DNA of 64,000 nucleotides, taken from NCBI GenBank assembly GCA_947069175.1, contig CAMTDV010000003.1, positions 82,189,978 through 82,253,977 of the forward strand, read 5' to 3'. A program made the translations under genes and the position numbers. The number at the start of each line of letters is the position of its first letter. The stretch's first letter is position 1. The notes under the pieces are model-generated. The model had not been told where the DNA came from and did not search any database. It worked only from the letters and a program-made list of their open reading frames with translations. Shown here piece after piece: positions 22,337 to 34,800 of this stretch. Source of the DNA: Scalesia atractyloides (taxonomy: Eukaryota > Streptophyta > Magnoliopsida > Asterales > Asteraceae).

Positions 22337-25300
22337 CTAAGCTTCAGCCACATCATGAGCCTTTTGAAGCCCGACCAAACGGGCATAATCCACCCACCTG
22401 TTTAAAAAACATTTCAAAAAGTTCGAATTATTTAAAGAAACAGTCAATGAAAGTATACGATGAAAAAGTTCGATTAATCTTACAATAATGAACCCAGATA
22501 TGTGTTTCCTGTCCGAACAATAAAACAAGCTGCACTTAACAGTAACTTGTGCTGGTGTAACAATGGTTCTAGTAGCCGTTGTTCAACTACACCCGCCAGA
22601 AGTTGGTACCTGTCGCCGATAATTTTTAAAAAGATTATTAATATAACACAACATCTTCAAATTATTTTTAATAAAAAGTGAAAACTTTGATATATTATTG
22701 GTGATAAGCTCAGAAAATCAAGTCTAACCGGAGATTGCTAGAAACTGCCATATAAACACCGTATCCCACGCTGGTAGCTAAAACAGGAATATTCTCGAGG
22801 TCATCGTCAGAAGATTTCTGAACCGCCTTTTTAGCGTTTATCAGCGTATTTGTCATAATCGTGCCAACCTAGACACCATTTTCAAATTATTTACAAAGGT
22901 ACACAATATAAGGAAATCAATCTCAGGCGGGTGAAATTGAAACATTTAGCTAAATGAAGAACGGGTCAAATAGCTTTATTGAAATATTAAATTGATTATG
23001 GTTGGTGCTAAACGGGTCGTGTTCGTGGGTTGGTGGGTTCAACCTGACCCGAACACGAAAATTCAACCTGACCCGATTTCACAAATAAATATATTAGATT
23101 AAACTTTACTACAAAGAACACAAATGTATATAATACAATTAAATTTAAATTCTAAAATCTTGTCAGTTTCTCTTTTTAAGTTATAATTATAGCATAAAAT
23201 AAAGACCCAATTTTATTTATGACATTAAACATATTGTAAAAAAATATAATAAGTATAAATGGGTTAAACAGGTCAACCCGCTAACCCGACCCGTTTAGCT
23301 AAACGGGTTGGTGGGTTCAACCTAAAACCGACCCAAACCGGTTTAGACTAAACCCAAACCCGCAAAATTCGTGTTAGGTTTGTGTCGTGTAAGAAATTTA
23401 CACCCCTATATAACACTATTTGTGTACCCATATGTAATGCATTCATTAATTATCACGTTCTTTTCAGAAATGGACAACGTGTTGGTGGGTCAACCTGACC
23501 CGTTACCCAAACTACAGTAACATTTTTTTTCAAAAATGAACAACCACTTCTAATAAAAAATGAGGCATAAAGGAATAAAAAAATACCAGTGATGATGCAG
23601 TGCCCACTGCAAAAAGCTTCGTCCCGTTACGCTGAAATTTAAAATCCATAAAACTTTAAATAGGTAAACAATTATTAACTCAGCTATGCTGACACCTGTT
23701 TAGAATTAAAAATAAATAAATAAATAAATAAAATCCTACAGCTATAGCACCCAATCTCTGAAGTAATGTATATGATGTTCCACCCAAAGCAATCTGAAAA
23801 TGGGATAAAAAGTTTCATATTATTTCATGCATATAACTTCCATTGTAATTGATCTCGGATAATTATAAAAATTAAAATGTGTTTATATAAAAGAAATAAC
23901 CTGGAACGCATTATCCGGACAATTATAAAAGAACTTGGCAATACGCCCTGCATTTAGAGATATTGGAGGTCGAAGAGACACAGTAGGGGCAGGAAGGTAA
24001 ACAAGCATGAAATCCGCAATTACAGCCATCACCTGCGCAAAAATACAAAGTGAGATTATTAAAGGTGGCAAGATGGGCGGCTCAGACGGGTCGGGTCAAA
24101 ATGGGTTCGGGTTAAAATATATCAGGATAACCCGGAAACAACATTTCGTCTGTATATTTGAACTTCTTATAGCTAATGTGCTAATTCTGATTACAGAAGA
24201 CAATATTTTTACGATAAAAAGCTAAAATCTTTTAAATAAATGATTAAAGAGGGTTGTAAGTTGTAACATTAAACGAGGACTTCGTGTGACTTTTAACCCA
24301 TTGACATGTTACCCTTTTAGCTTAACTTTTTTTATTTGATCCGTTTAAGATAGAATACGACCAAACCAACACACATTCATAAAGTAAATGTGTCGAAAAT
24401 GATGAATATTAAAAACATTGTATAACCACAAGATTAAACATTTAGCTCTACAGCTACTGCTGATTTAATTCAGATTCACAAAACCATATGATCTTAAGGT
24501 CTATATTTCTGAGTGCAAACTATAATAATGATAAGATGATGACTTTGGTTAATGACATTTTGCGAGACACTTCTGACCCAGGTTCTCAGAAATGGGTCAT
24601 TTTGGGTAAGTATTGCATTTTAAGTTTTCATTTTTTTTCATCTTTTCCTTGATTTTATGATTAATTAAAGTAATAAACCAATAATTTTAAAACCCGCATT
24701 CCATCAATCTAAGAGAACAGAAAAAAGTGTGTGCAGTCAGAAAAAATAATATTTTTTAACAAATGAATAACAAACTAATTTATCAACTTTCTTTGAATTT
24801 TGGAAATAAATATAGCACAAAAACGATAAATTTTATGAAGTTCCAATTCTTTGAAAACTAGCAGGTCGACCCAACGTGACCCGGTCTATCCGTTTACGGA
24901 AGTGACTCATTTGACACATTACACAACCCACACCCCCATTTTAGTACCTCTAATTGGCATCGATTGATCCAAAACTATGAATTTGATAAAATGTAACAAT
25001 TAACATACCACATCTGCAAAAACAATTTCCAGCTCCTTGGAGAAATTTTCTTTGCGTTTTTCATATTCTGCAAGAGTCTGGATACATACATCAAATAAAA
25101 GAATGTCAGTATGCATTGTTACTTGATTAAATATTTTTAATAGAACAGGACATATGAAAATATATCTGACATTTTACAGAATAAAATAACATTTGTTTCT
25201 AAAAAAGACAGTAAAGACTAAATGAATTGAGTTGGATTCTCTAAACAATTAAGCATGATTAATTATGTTCATCTATGAACTAAATTTATAAATGATATTT

Positions 25301-27173
25301 AATAAAACAGAAAAATATTAATTTAGAAAGCTAATTACATCAAAATAACATAGCCTCATTCTTTCATAATGTAGAAAATAATATACCTCATATGCCAGAA
25401 TGAATCTGTAACGCTTATATTAAAGGGTTTCATCAGCTCAAACTTAGTAGATTAAGTTTTATATGGTTATTCCATTGCCTAACATAAAACTTTTTAGGGG
25501 ACTAGAAAATCGACTATACAGATCCTATAAACTAATGTTCAAAAATGAAAAATAAATGTATAAAGAAAAAAAACTGCAGTAGCTGGAGTTTAAATAAAGT
25601 TTTATTTTCTAAAACATGAAAAATGCCGCTAATTATCAACTCGGGCTTTTTTACCTTTGCATAATAATGTAAGTCATTTAACTAAGCTAGAGCAATCAAA
25701 TAATCCTTCTCTTTGAAAAGATCTAATCCATCTTTATCACTATGAAGAAGCATACAAGGGGTAAAAATAAAAAGAAAAAAAATCACAAAACAAATCGTCT
25801 GTAAGACTCGTTATTTTATATAGCAGATACTATGGTACTTCCCCTGTCCCATGAAATTTACAGATGCTCTTACTTTGCACATAGTTTAAAGAAATTGTTT
25901 ATTTGTCAATTATGTTAAAAATATTTTACCCATACAATCCAAAAACCTCCAACGTAGCACACAATGTATCCATATATGTAGCATGGCATGAATAAAAAAT
26001 AAACAATTTGTAACACTTTAATGATGACAGTATACACACAAATAGCCAGATAACCCATACATAAAGCTCTTCACAAAAAAATATCATATAATTCCACATA
26101 AATGAAAGAACTTTTCAGGGGAAACTAGTTTTGTACATTTTATTTTCAAAGTCAAACAGGTCCATGTTTGACTTTTGAGTAACATATTATTAGCTGCCTT
26201 GATTACTAACTTTATAACGCGCATCGCACCACAAAACAATCTCCGTAACCAAAAAACACTCTATAAACAAGTGTACAACTTCATAATCTCTAATACCTCA
26301 CATTCTAAAGACACCAATTGGCATCATGACAACAAATACTAGTTACAATACCAAAAACCGAATCATTCATAAAACATTCATTTCAATTCACTCTTGTATC
26401 CAAACAAACTACTCAATAAAACCATATATTGCACCCACTTTAACCAAAAATTCCTGAAAAACCATTCTCACATTCAAGATTCCACTAAAAATCAAACCTT
26501 TTTCAATTAAATGCATAATGCATATTAACCAAAACAACAAAATTAAACTTGAATCAACACAAACCACCATCCAAACCCAAATCAAAAAACTAAAAATCTT
26601 CAAAACCCATCAAGAAGAAAAAATAAATAATAATAATACCTTAGTGAACATACCAACACCACACTCCATGGCAACTTTAGCCAAGAAAAGATCATCAGCA
26701 AGCAACCTCTCCTTAAACCCACCAAACTGAAGCAACCATCTCATAAACGGCGACTTTTCAAGCTCCAAAAACCTCTTCACAACAGATCCCGGTATCCTCC
26801 CCGCCTTAACCGCCGCCGCTAGATCCGCCGGAATCCCATCCAACGTCCGCCCCACCTCCGCCAACACCATCAACACCTGCTTCTCATTCCCACCATCACC
26901 ACCACCACCATGACCATCACCTCCGCCGCCGTTGTTACCGTGTCCAACACCGCCGTCGTTACCGTCGCCGGAAAATGCGAGTAATATCGGAAACTTATCT
27001 TGGTGGTTGTTGTAATGTTTCAAGGAGAAAGAGTGACGAAGATGCCGGTTGGTACGGATTGAAAGGGAGTGGTTTGGGTTGAAGTGGAGTGATTGGATTG
27101 GGATGCGGTGGTTGAATCTGGTGTAGTTTTTGGAAGAGGTGAAGCGCGTGGCTGACATCGCCGCCGCGGACAT
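22337..27173 (-). CDS. RER4: Chloroplast RETICULATA-RELATED protein (DUF3411), 8 exons, 386 aa
   Basis: Exons on the minus strand: 27173-26640, 25077-25009, 24032-23901, 23793-23740, 23631-23587, 22868-22729, 22609-22484, 22397-22337. Every intron starts GT and ends AG, phases agree, and the coding length is 1161 nt. The N-terminus is Ser/Thr/Arg-rich, as in a plastid transit peptide. A Gly/His-rich linker follows (about residues 70-98), then DUF3411: GRTLDGIPADLAAAVKAGRIPGSVVKRFLELEKSPFMRWLLQFGGFKERLLADDLFLAKVAMECGVG, TLAEYEKRKENFSKELEIVFADVVMAVIADFMLVYLPAPTVSLR, and the end RTGNTYLGSLLWVDYARLVGLQKAHDVAEA. Hydrophobic segments are consistent with the envelope location known for the family. 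In Arabidopsis the family affects leaf mesophyll and plastid development; its biochemistry is unknown. The length matches the RER4 type, but the exact paralogue is inference. Intron 5 (22869-23586) contains a repeat rich in ACGGGTTGGTGGGTTCAACC. No defect seen. Confidence 0.92.
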
Positions 27174-28623
27174 GGTGGCGTTGAGGGTTTAGAAAAGTGT
27201 GTGTCGTTAGTTTTTAGAAACAGGGGTTGGTGGCGAGCAAGCTGGAGTGCGTGCGTGTAGGTGGGTTTAATGTAATATTATGTTATTATGTATACATAAA
27301 TAACATATATATATTGTGTATAAATGATAAAAATAATAAAGAGGAAAAGGTTAAAAAAGACTACATCCAGAGATTTCGGAAAGTGGCAGCTGCTCGGGTT
27401 GTTGTTCTAATGTTGTTTCGGTCGAACCAACAACTTGGTATTATGTGTCTGTTGACATGTAACAATGCTTGTGTATATTGTATTGGTTACATTTAAGACG
27501 GACTCAACTAATTGTGTCATTATGAGCCTTTCACAATCAAATTATTTAGAAATGTTTTATAAGACCAGCTGCAGTGGGGTTTTAATTGAGCTTTGTTTTC
27601 CTCTATAATACCCCTTTCTTCGCCTCTTGGGGCGTTTTTTCGTCAAAAATGGCTTGAGCGTGGGCTTGAAAACGCCCAAAGGGAAAAATTTTGACCAATG
27701 ATGTCGTTGGAAGAGAGAATAGCCAATGGAACGTTTTTTATGGGTTTTATTTTTTTTAAATTCAATTTCAATATCTAATCGGGGCGTTAGACCACTACAT
27801 CATTTTTTAACTTCAGACACTTTGTGACTAGAAGCCACAACATCCAAAGTAGAAGTTGAAAGTTCAACTCCCACTACACATAGTCTATTAGATGTATGTG
27901 TCTAATTGCTCTAGAACAAAGCATATACTAAATTTCTAAATTTCTTTACTTAAAAACTTAAAAACTCTCGTAATATGAGATGTCAACAACAGATGAAAAC
28001 TCCTCTATGAGTGAAAGTCAATCCAACCATCCTACGAATGTGAACAGCATTAAATATATAGGCATTCTTTTACTTTTATATTGAATGATGTTTGTTAGTT
28101 TATTATATTTTACATAATTTTATTTAAATAACTCTTTGTGTTATATATTTGTTTATGAGACATATGTCTTTATCAAGTGGGTTAGCCCAACTAACAAACC
28201 GTCTTTTACATGTGATGATGGATTCGTCACCTAGAGATAACAAGTATCGTCAATACTCAACTTGTTAGCATATATAACACCTTGAGATTTTGGGAACATG
28301 CAAGACATTTTCAACATTATGGTGTAGAAAATCTTAGTTTTATTGTTTCAATCACAATCTTTGCTATCCAATGGCCTCTTATAACTAGTTTAATATCCGT
28401 CCGGTCCACCGAACGAGTATTTAAAAAAATCCGAATTGCATTCGTATGTATAAAAAAAAATCTTTGTGAGTTCAATGCAAGTTCAAGTTTAAAAAAAAAT
28501 ATCATGCATAACAACATATTGAATTTGCAGTGGCCACAAAACTTGCAGTTTATATCAACATTAAAATCCATAACGACTGAATTAGGAAGTGCTAAGTTTA
28601 TGCAAATTAAAAAAAATACTACA
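27174..28623. other. Promoter side of the RETICULATA-RELATED gene and intergenic DNA with a MITE-like remnant
   Basis: Near 27565-27810 there is a GCTGCAGTGGGG...GGGGCGTTAGACCACTAC stretch like the edges of degraded Harbinger-type MITEs, without resolvable repeats or TSD. The overlapping open frames at 28282-28632 (plus) and 28317-28691 (minus) mirror each other, run into the foldback element, and resemble no family. Confidence 0.35.
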
Positions 28624-28632
28624 ATGAAATAA

Positions 28633-30201
28633 GGGATAATCACCAAAATAGCATTGGAATGGTCAACTTTACCAAAATAGCCCACTGACACGGCTCTATG
28701 AGCCGTTTCAATATGCTGACACGACTTAAAAAAATCATTTCAAGTCAACCAACCCATGATTGCCACGTGTCCAGTTGAGCCGTTTCAGTGTGACTTGAGC
28801 CTTTTTAGTGTGGCTTGAGCCGTTTCAGTGTGGCTTAAGCCCTTTCAGTGTGGCTTGAGCCGTTTCAACCATAGACTTAAGCCGTTTCAGTGTGGCTTAA
28901 GCCTTTTTAGTGTGGCTTGAGATCTTTCAGTGTGGCTTAAGCCCTTTCAGTGTGGCTTAGACTTAAGCCCTTTCAATGTGGCTTGAGATCTTTCTGTGTA
29001 GCGGCTTGGCTTGGCTTAAGATCTTTCAACACGGCTTGAAAACTTTCAACACAGCTTGAGATCTTTCAACATAGTTAATATAAACGGAAAATTAAAAACA
29101 TAAACGAATAATTAAAAATATAAACGAATGATTTAAAAAAATCTCAATAAAATGTGGGAACTTGAAAATCTCAATTAAAAAAATCTTAAAGTTTTAACTT
29201 GAAAATAAATGTAATTTTATAAATATAATTTTTATACTAAATAATAAAAAATATATGACTTTAAAAACCCCGTGTATTGTACGAGTTGAATAAATGTATT
29301 ACGCGGGTACAATACACGAGTTTTTTAAAGATATTACTTTTTTACAATACACGAGTTTTTTTTAAAAGATATTACATTTTTATTATTTAGTATACAAAAT
29401 TACATTTATTTAACCGGTGTAATACACAAAGTTTTTAAAGGTATAACTTTTTTAATTATTTGGTATATACAATTACATTTATTCAACTCGTACAATACAC
29501 AAGACACTTAAATATATAACTTTTTAATTACTTAATATATAAATTACATTTATTCGACTCGTGTAATAAACGAAATTTTTAAAGTTATATTTTTATTATT
29601 TAGTATAAAAATTAAATTTATTTAACCCGTGTAACACACATTCTTCTAACCTAGTATTTTTTTATTTTCAAGTGAAATATTCTTTATTTTCAAGTTAAAA
29701 TTTTCAGATTTTTTTAATTGAGATTTTCAAGTTCTCACAATTTATTAAGATTTTTTTTTAAATTATTCGTTTATATTTTTAATTATTCGTTTATGTTTTT
29801 AATTTTCCGTTTATATTTAAACTATGTTGAAAGATCTCAAGCCGTGTTGAAAGTTCTCAAGCCGTGTTGAAAGATCTTAAGCCAAGCCAAGCCACTACAC
29901 TGAAAGATCTCAAGCCACATTGAAAGGGCTTAAGTCTATGGTTGAAAGGGCTTAAGCCATACTGAAAGATCTCAAGCCACACTGAAAGGGCTTAAGTCTA
30001 TGGTTGAAACGGCTCAAGCCACACTGAAAAGGCTCAAGGCACACTGAAACGGCTCAACTGGACATGTGGCAATCATGGATTGGTTGACTTGAAAGAGTTT
30101 TTTTAAGCCGTGTCAGCATATTGAAACGGCTTATAGAGCCGTGTCAGTGGACTGTTTTAGTAAAGTTTGACCATTCCTTGGGCTATTTTCGTGATTATCC
30201 C
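28633..30201. mobile_element. Mutator-like foldback element with 9-bp TSD
   Basis: The ends read GGGATAATCAC...GTGATTATCCC, and both sides carry the identical 9-mer ATGAAATAA (28624-28632 and 30202-30210). Almost the whole 1569 bp is one inverted repeat about an axis near 29.42 kb. The outer arms contain a ~20-bp minisatellite (TGTGGCTTGAGCCGTTTCAG and variants). The inner arms contain AATTAAAAACATAAACGAAT blocks and the TGTATTACACGGG-type repeats seen at 431-900. No transposase. The 9-bp TSD and long inverted repeats fit a non-autonomous Mutator-like element. A transcript would form a very long hairpin. Confidence 0.88.
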
Positions 30202-30210
30202 ATGAAATAA

Positions 30211-31320
30211 TCAATCATGTAAATTAATGGAGTTTGTAAAAGTCAAACCGGCAAATCAATCACTCAATCTCAATGATCAGCAAGTCAAAGCAATGTCAAA
30301 AATCAAATTTTCATGTTTACCAAAAGTGTAAATATATACACGCACACCTTGTTGTACAACATCAATAATGGGTTGCAAATCTTGGTAATTCATACAACGG
30401 CACAATAATTCGAGTACGTGGTATACAATCAACTTAACATCCTATCCATATTGCATAAACCAATATGATGCAACAACTCCCTAGATATAAGTTATATCAA
30501 TCTAAAATGTTCAAAACTTGATGAAAAAACGAAAACTCAACAAATGTTACGCTTAGACCCAAACTTACGTTGATCCACTCCCCACTGGCCCACCCCAACC
30601 CGCTACATCATATATGCATAATCTTATTGGTATGGAACTCAAAACTAAAAACATTCTCAAACGTAGTGTTGGGCCCTGATGGAATTGTCATGCAGACCCA
30701 CGTTCTGCCAGCTAGATCAGTTCAGTTCTAATCTGAAAGAGAAAATGCCCAAATTTTAGGCTTTGGACTTTAAAAGTCAAACAAACTTGTATAATTATAT
30801 TTTAGGCAGAAACTATTGTTACACGAAATATAATAATACTATGAATAACTCACCAGTCTAGAACAAACCCAAGCTATTGAACAAATTTGCCATTTCTTAT
30901 AAGGACATGGGTCTCACACCTCTAACCTGTCTCATTATAAATAATGGATTAATTTCTTCAAAAAGATAAAATAAAATGGCATAAAGGACACTAAACTGTA
31001 TTCAGCAAGAGTATCTAATGCACTATTGATGCATTAAAAATACTTATCATAACATTGTTTTGCAATAACAATTAACACGTTATTTATTTTCAAAATTAAG
31101 GGAAAAAGACAAAAAAGTGTTGTGAATCAACTCAACCCTACCCAATGTTTTAACCTGAAATTGATTTGACCTGGTCACCCATATCCAGTCGGCAATACAT
31201 ATGCTTATCACAAGGTAGGATAACAGCTCGACATGGTTAACGTATACAATTTAACTCCGTAGATATAAGGTAAAATGTATTAAAGTTAGTAAATAAATTT
31301 AAGATATTTGGTAACATGCA
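30211..31320. other. Intergenic DNA, nothing recognised
   Basis: AT-rich with no coding frame, no RNA gene and no clear repeat boundary. Confidence 0.4.
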
Positions 31321-31324
31321 CAAA

Positions 31325-31625
31325 CCACTTCATGAGGTTTAAAGGATGTCCAGGTCACCGGAGGAAAAATTCTTCAGCTGACACTTGAAGCTAATAGGCT
31401 GAAGAAATTTGTTCAAGACTGCAGTAAGGCGAAGTCTATTACTGACCTGTAATTTGAAATGTAAATAGTAAATATCTTTACAACAGAACCTTGCATATCA
31501 AAACAAAACAATTACCACATACCAAATGAGTTACAAACTTGCAAGAGAAGTCAAGAACAACAACGTCCCTATGCGGGTGCAGAGATATCCAAGTTCAAAT
31601 GGGAAGAAGGTAATATTATCGCTTG
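31325..31625 (-). pseudogene. AP-2 alpha-adaptin ear-domain fragment
   Basis: Two adjacent minus-strand pieces match plant alpha-adaptin. Near 31595-31525 the reading HRDVVVLDFSCKFVTH corresponds to the family's SRDVAVLDFSYKF stretch. From 31446 down, after an AG acceptor, VSNRLRLTAVLNKFLQPIS corresponds to the KLRIPAVLNKFLQPIS stretch. After a frame change the sequence VSAEEFF follows, then PLNL and, after a further shift, EVV, corresponding to the PPLKLQEVV part. Stops and frame changes exclude function. The rest of alpha-adaptin was not found, so this is an isolated fragment from duplication or transposon capture. Confidence 0.6.
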
Positions 31626-32714
31626 TACATAATCAAGTGGAGCAATATTCTTGTTTCTTAGGGAAGAGTACAGTATGACCCTGGAGACCTCGCCATTCTG
31701 CTTTGATGCCGACAATAACATTTAGTAATATTTATTACCTCAAATCCATTCTTTGGAGTGTAATAACAAAATATGATATGAAGTTGCATTATAAGTTAGC
31801 TGGCAGTTTGGGTTATGTTTTAGTGATAATTTTGATCCAGTTACTTGTGAATGGATCAATTTGGGTTATGTTTTACCTCAAACGGGTCAAAAACATAGCC
31901 AAGTAGGTCGAACCAACCATAAGTCAGCCAAATTCTATATAAATGCATACAAACCTCCTAAAGAGAAATGATTTTATTCAAAATAGAGATAATCTAAACC
32001 TCTAAATTCATACGATCAACAATATAGATAATATAATCACATACTTCAAAGTGTAGCATAAAAGACTTAATAGATTTTATTAAAAAAAACAATGTTTTAT
32101 CAAAATAATTTAAATTTCTAACCATATTTGACTAGTTATTCATAAGATGAATAGAAAATTTCGACAAAGAGTGTTTTGGTCAACCCAGTCCGACTCGGCC
32201 TATTTCAAACCGTACACAAAGTACATATTCTGACCAATTACCAACCCACTCGACCAACCTACTTTGCGACCACTATTTTATAAGACATGTACTTTGCAGC
32301 TTGAAGCTGAGGGTTGTAGGTCTATACAACTATATAACACATGTTAAAATATGGTCAGAACTTGCATAAATTAAGTAACATACAACATATTAAACATATT
32401 TTTTTAGATTGAGAAACAGTGAAGAGATAAATTATTATCTAAAATATAACCTTCTGTCAATTATTTCCACAACACATAAAAACATCCTACATCTGCATCA
32501 ACGGTTTGGATATGTTTAAATGTTGAACCAAAACATAATCCTCTTCAACCTTGGACCATCCTCAGGTGAAAATAGACACTTCCATAAATTGATAAGCCTG
32601 ACCAAAGTTATAACGATATCACAAATGTTAATACATACCACCTTTTTAGTTGTGTCCCAGAGCCAAAACTAAGATCACCAGCTTGAATAGGCAAAAGTCG
32701 AGATTCACTGAGAG

Positions 32715-33599
32715 CAGGGCCGACCCTAGGGGTGGGCGAGCCGCACCCCCGGCCGGCCCGTTTTCTCCAAGGGGCTTAATTTATATATGTATATAGTATG
32801 TACCGTGTATAACCATTTAAAACACTGAAACGAACACCGTGCAGCGGTATGCACAATGCCTTTAAAACTCATGGTACCATGTTCGATCCTGGTTGTTTTC
32901 TTGCATGCATTTTTTAATTTTTCCGGTTGTGTACAACTTGATGTCTAGCTATTATCAGTGTCCCTTATATTTGTCTACGTAAAGTAAGCTAAGCTCATTA
33001 TCAAGTATCAACCTCAATCCAGCCGCTACATTAGTTTATTATAAATCCATCCTACACGTCAAGTTATTTTTGTTTAGAAACACTTTTAATTCATCAAACT
33101 TTATATATATATAATCAAACAAGTTTTTTATCCAGTAATTTTATACTTCAAGAACACAATTATTTTTTTTCATCATAAAAATATCATTATTTTCTTAACT
33201 CTTTTGTAAATCATACGATTATGTTTAGAAGATATTTATAAACTTTTTACAAAGCCAAGCCGGTCTTCGTTTCAACAAATTTATATCATAAAGTATTTAC
33301 ATTTTTAATAGAACTGAATTTATTTTGCTATTTTATTTATCCGTAGCCGGCATACACATTGGGTGGGTGTACGTATATGTCGGGTTGAGCTTTAGTCCTT
33401 AACACTTGGGCGATGTGGAACATACGCTGCACATACGTCATACATTGTACGGTATGTCATTTTAATACTACGATTTTGCTATGTTTATTGCTATAACATT
33501 AATCGTTGTTTAGAAACAATTAATTTATATAATTCGTTAGGGTCTAAGGGCCTTTTTTCCAACTCGTACAAAGCACTTGAATCCTCAGGGCCGGCCCTG
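32715..33599. mobile_element. hAT-like non-autonomous element (885 bp)
   Basis: Ends are CAGGGCCGACCCT and AGGGCCGGCCCTG, typical CAGGG...CCCTG hAT termini. The flanking 8-mers ACTGAGAG (32707-32714) and ACTGGGAG (33600-33607) differ at one base. The interior is AT-rich with no transposase. It splits a coding-like minus-strand segment (about 33770-33608 and 32706-32640). Confidence 0.75.
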
Positions 33600-33607
33600 A
33601 CTGGGAG

Positions 33608-34760
33608 ATCTGATTCCTGGGAAGATTCACCAAGAATGGCATTAAACCCGACTGCATCAAGTATAGCAACACATGGTTCCATTCCCCAACTATACAATTT
33701 AAAGATCATATTCTGCATGAAATTGATGAGAGTATAATTCATTTCGGTATCATCATCAGTTTTATTTTCCATAGAATATATAGAACTTACCATTCTCGCA
33801 AACGCTAGGAAGCAACTACATTTGTGCCCCTTTGCACGAACATGACAAAATCTCTTGAAAGCATCATCGAAAGGTTTCTTTGTTGCTAATCACCCAAAGT
33901 TACATCTGTAGGCATTTTAGGCATCGAGATCTGCACCCATAAGACGGAAAACTCATTTTCAATTACCAAAAAAAGGATGATCTCATACGCGCATAAACTT
34001 ACCAAGTTTTTTTAGCATCACCACACCACTAGCTATTATATTGGAAACCCTAAACAACTCCATATTCCTTTCCAATGGCTTTAGCTAGCATTGTCTTCCC
34101 GGTTCCAGGTGGTTCGTACAGCAAAACCGCCTTTGTGGACTGAGAAGCCTTCCATTAGTTAATAACTCAGGTCTACGTGAATGAAGTATTTCGAATTCAT
34201 ACAATGTTGCTTAGTTCTATCCAACAATGATAAATAAATGAAGAGGGAATTAACTCACCAAGGGGTATTTGTATGAACAATACACTTTTCGTACTCTTCT
34301 AGAAACGGTTTACTGTCCAACTACATCATTTTGTAGTAACAAATTAAACGTAGAACAAATGTAATTCGTGTGAGCACAAACTATAATCAAACCTAAATCC
34401 TTACCCTAGAACAACTTCACTACTGCAATCAAATTAAACCACTGGTACCTCAAAATCAAACACGATGACAAATCGAAATTCGCAATTAAGCTTCCTAAAT
34501 CAAACATCATCCAAGCACATAGTAAAATACTTAATATGTGTGCACGTACGTACCTTCATGAAGTGAGTCACGTAGTTGCACTTGAGGTGAACAGACGAAT
34601 AGTTCATGCGTGATCGAAGAAACTGCAAATCAAATCTTACAAAAAACAGAAAATAATAATCAGTGTCCCGTCAAATTATAATCCTGGTGTCCCCGGGATT
34701 ACTTAATCATGGAATTAGCATAAAGAGCTCATTGGCGTTACCTTTTTGTCGGCCATAGCT
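33608..34760 (-). pseudogene. Degraded gene pieces including an AAA+ Walker A exon
   Basis: Minus-strand pieces with usable splice signals, in order: MADKK from ATG 34756 before a GT; FLRSRMNYSSVHLKCNYVTHFMK (about 34625-34555, AG before, GT after); LDSKPFLEEYEKCIVHTNTP (about 34320-34262); then, after TTCTCAG near 34145, STKAVLLYEPPGTGKTMLAKAIG. The last carries a P-loop (PPGTGKT) as in ATAD1/MSP1- and proteasome-type AAA ATPases, with Glu for the usual Gly before PPG. It runs into a stop after KEYGVV. Further down are FDDAFKRFCHVRAKGHKCSCFLAFARM and an open segment with MEPCVAILDAVGFNAILGE, neither recognised. Phases do not join across the P-loop exon and no Walker B was found. The pieces may come from more than one gene. 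Confidence 0.45.
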
Positions 34761-34800
34761 ATGACGGTGATTGATTAGGGTGAATGTACAACGATCTACT

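Noticed and set aside
27227..27496. 89-aa open frame upstream of the RETICULATA-RELATED gene
   Set aside because: It lies in that gene's promoter region on the other strand, with no similarity or supporting splice structure.
28282..28691. 116- and 124-aa open frames on opposite strands
   Set aside because: They are complementary shadows running into the foldback element edge, without protein similarity.
33491..33793. 100-aa frame as an intact exon
   Set aside because: Its C-terminal third is encoded by the hAT-like element end, so only the part upstream of 33608 can be host-derived.
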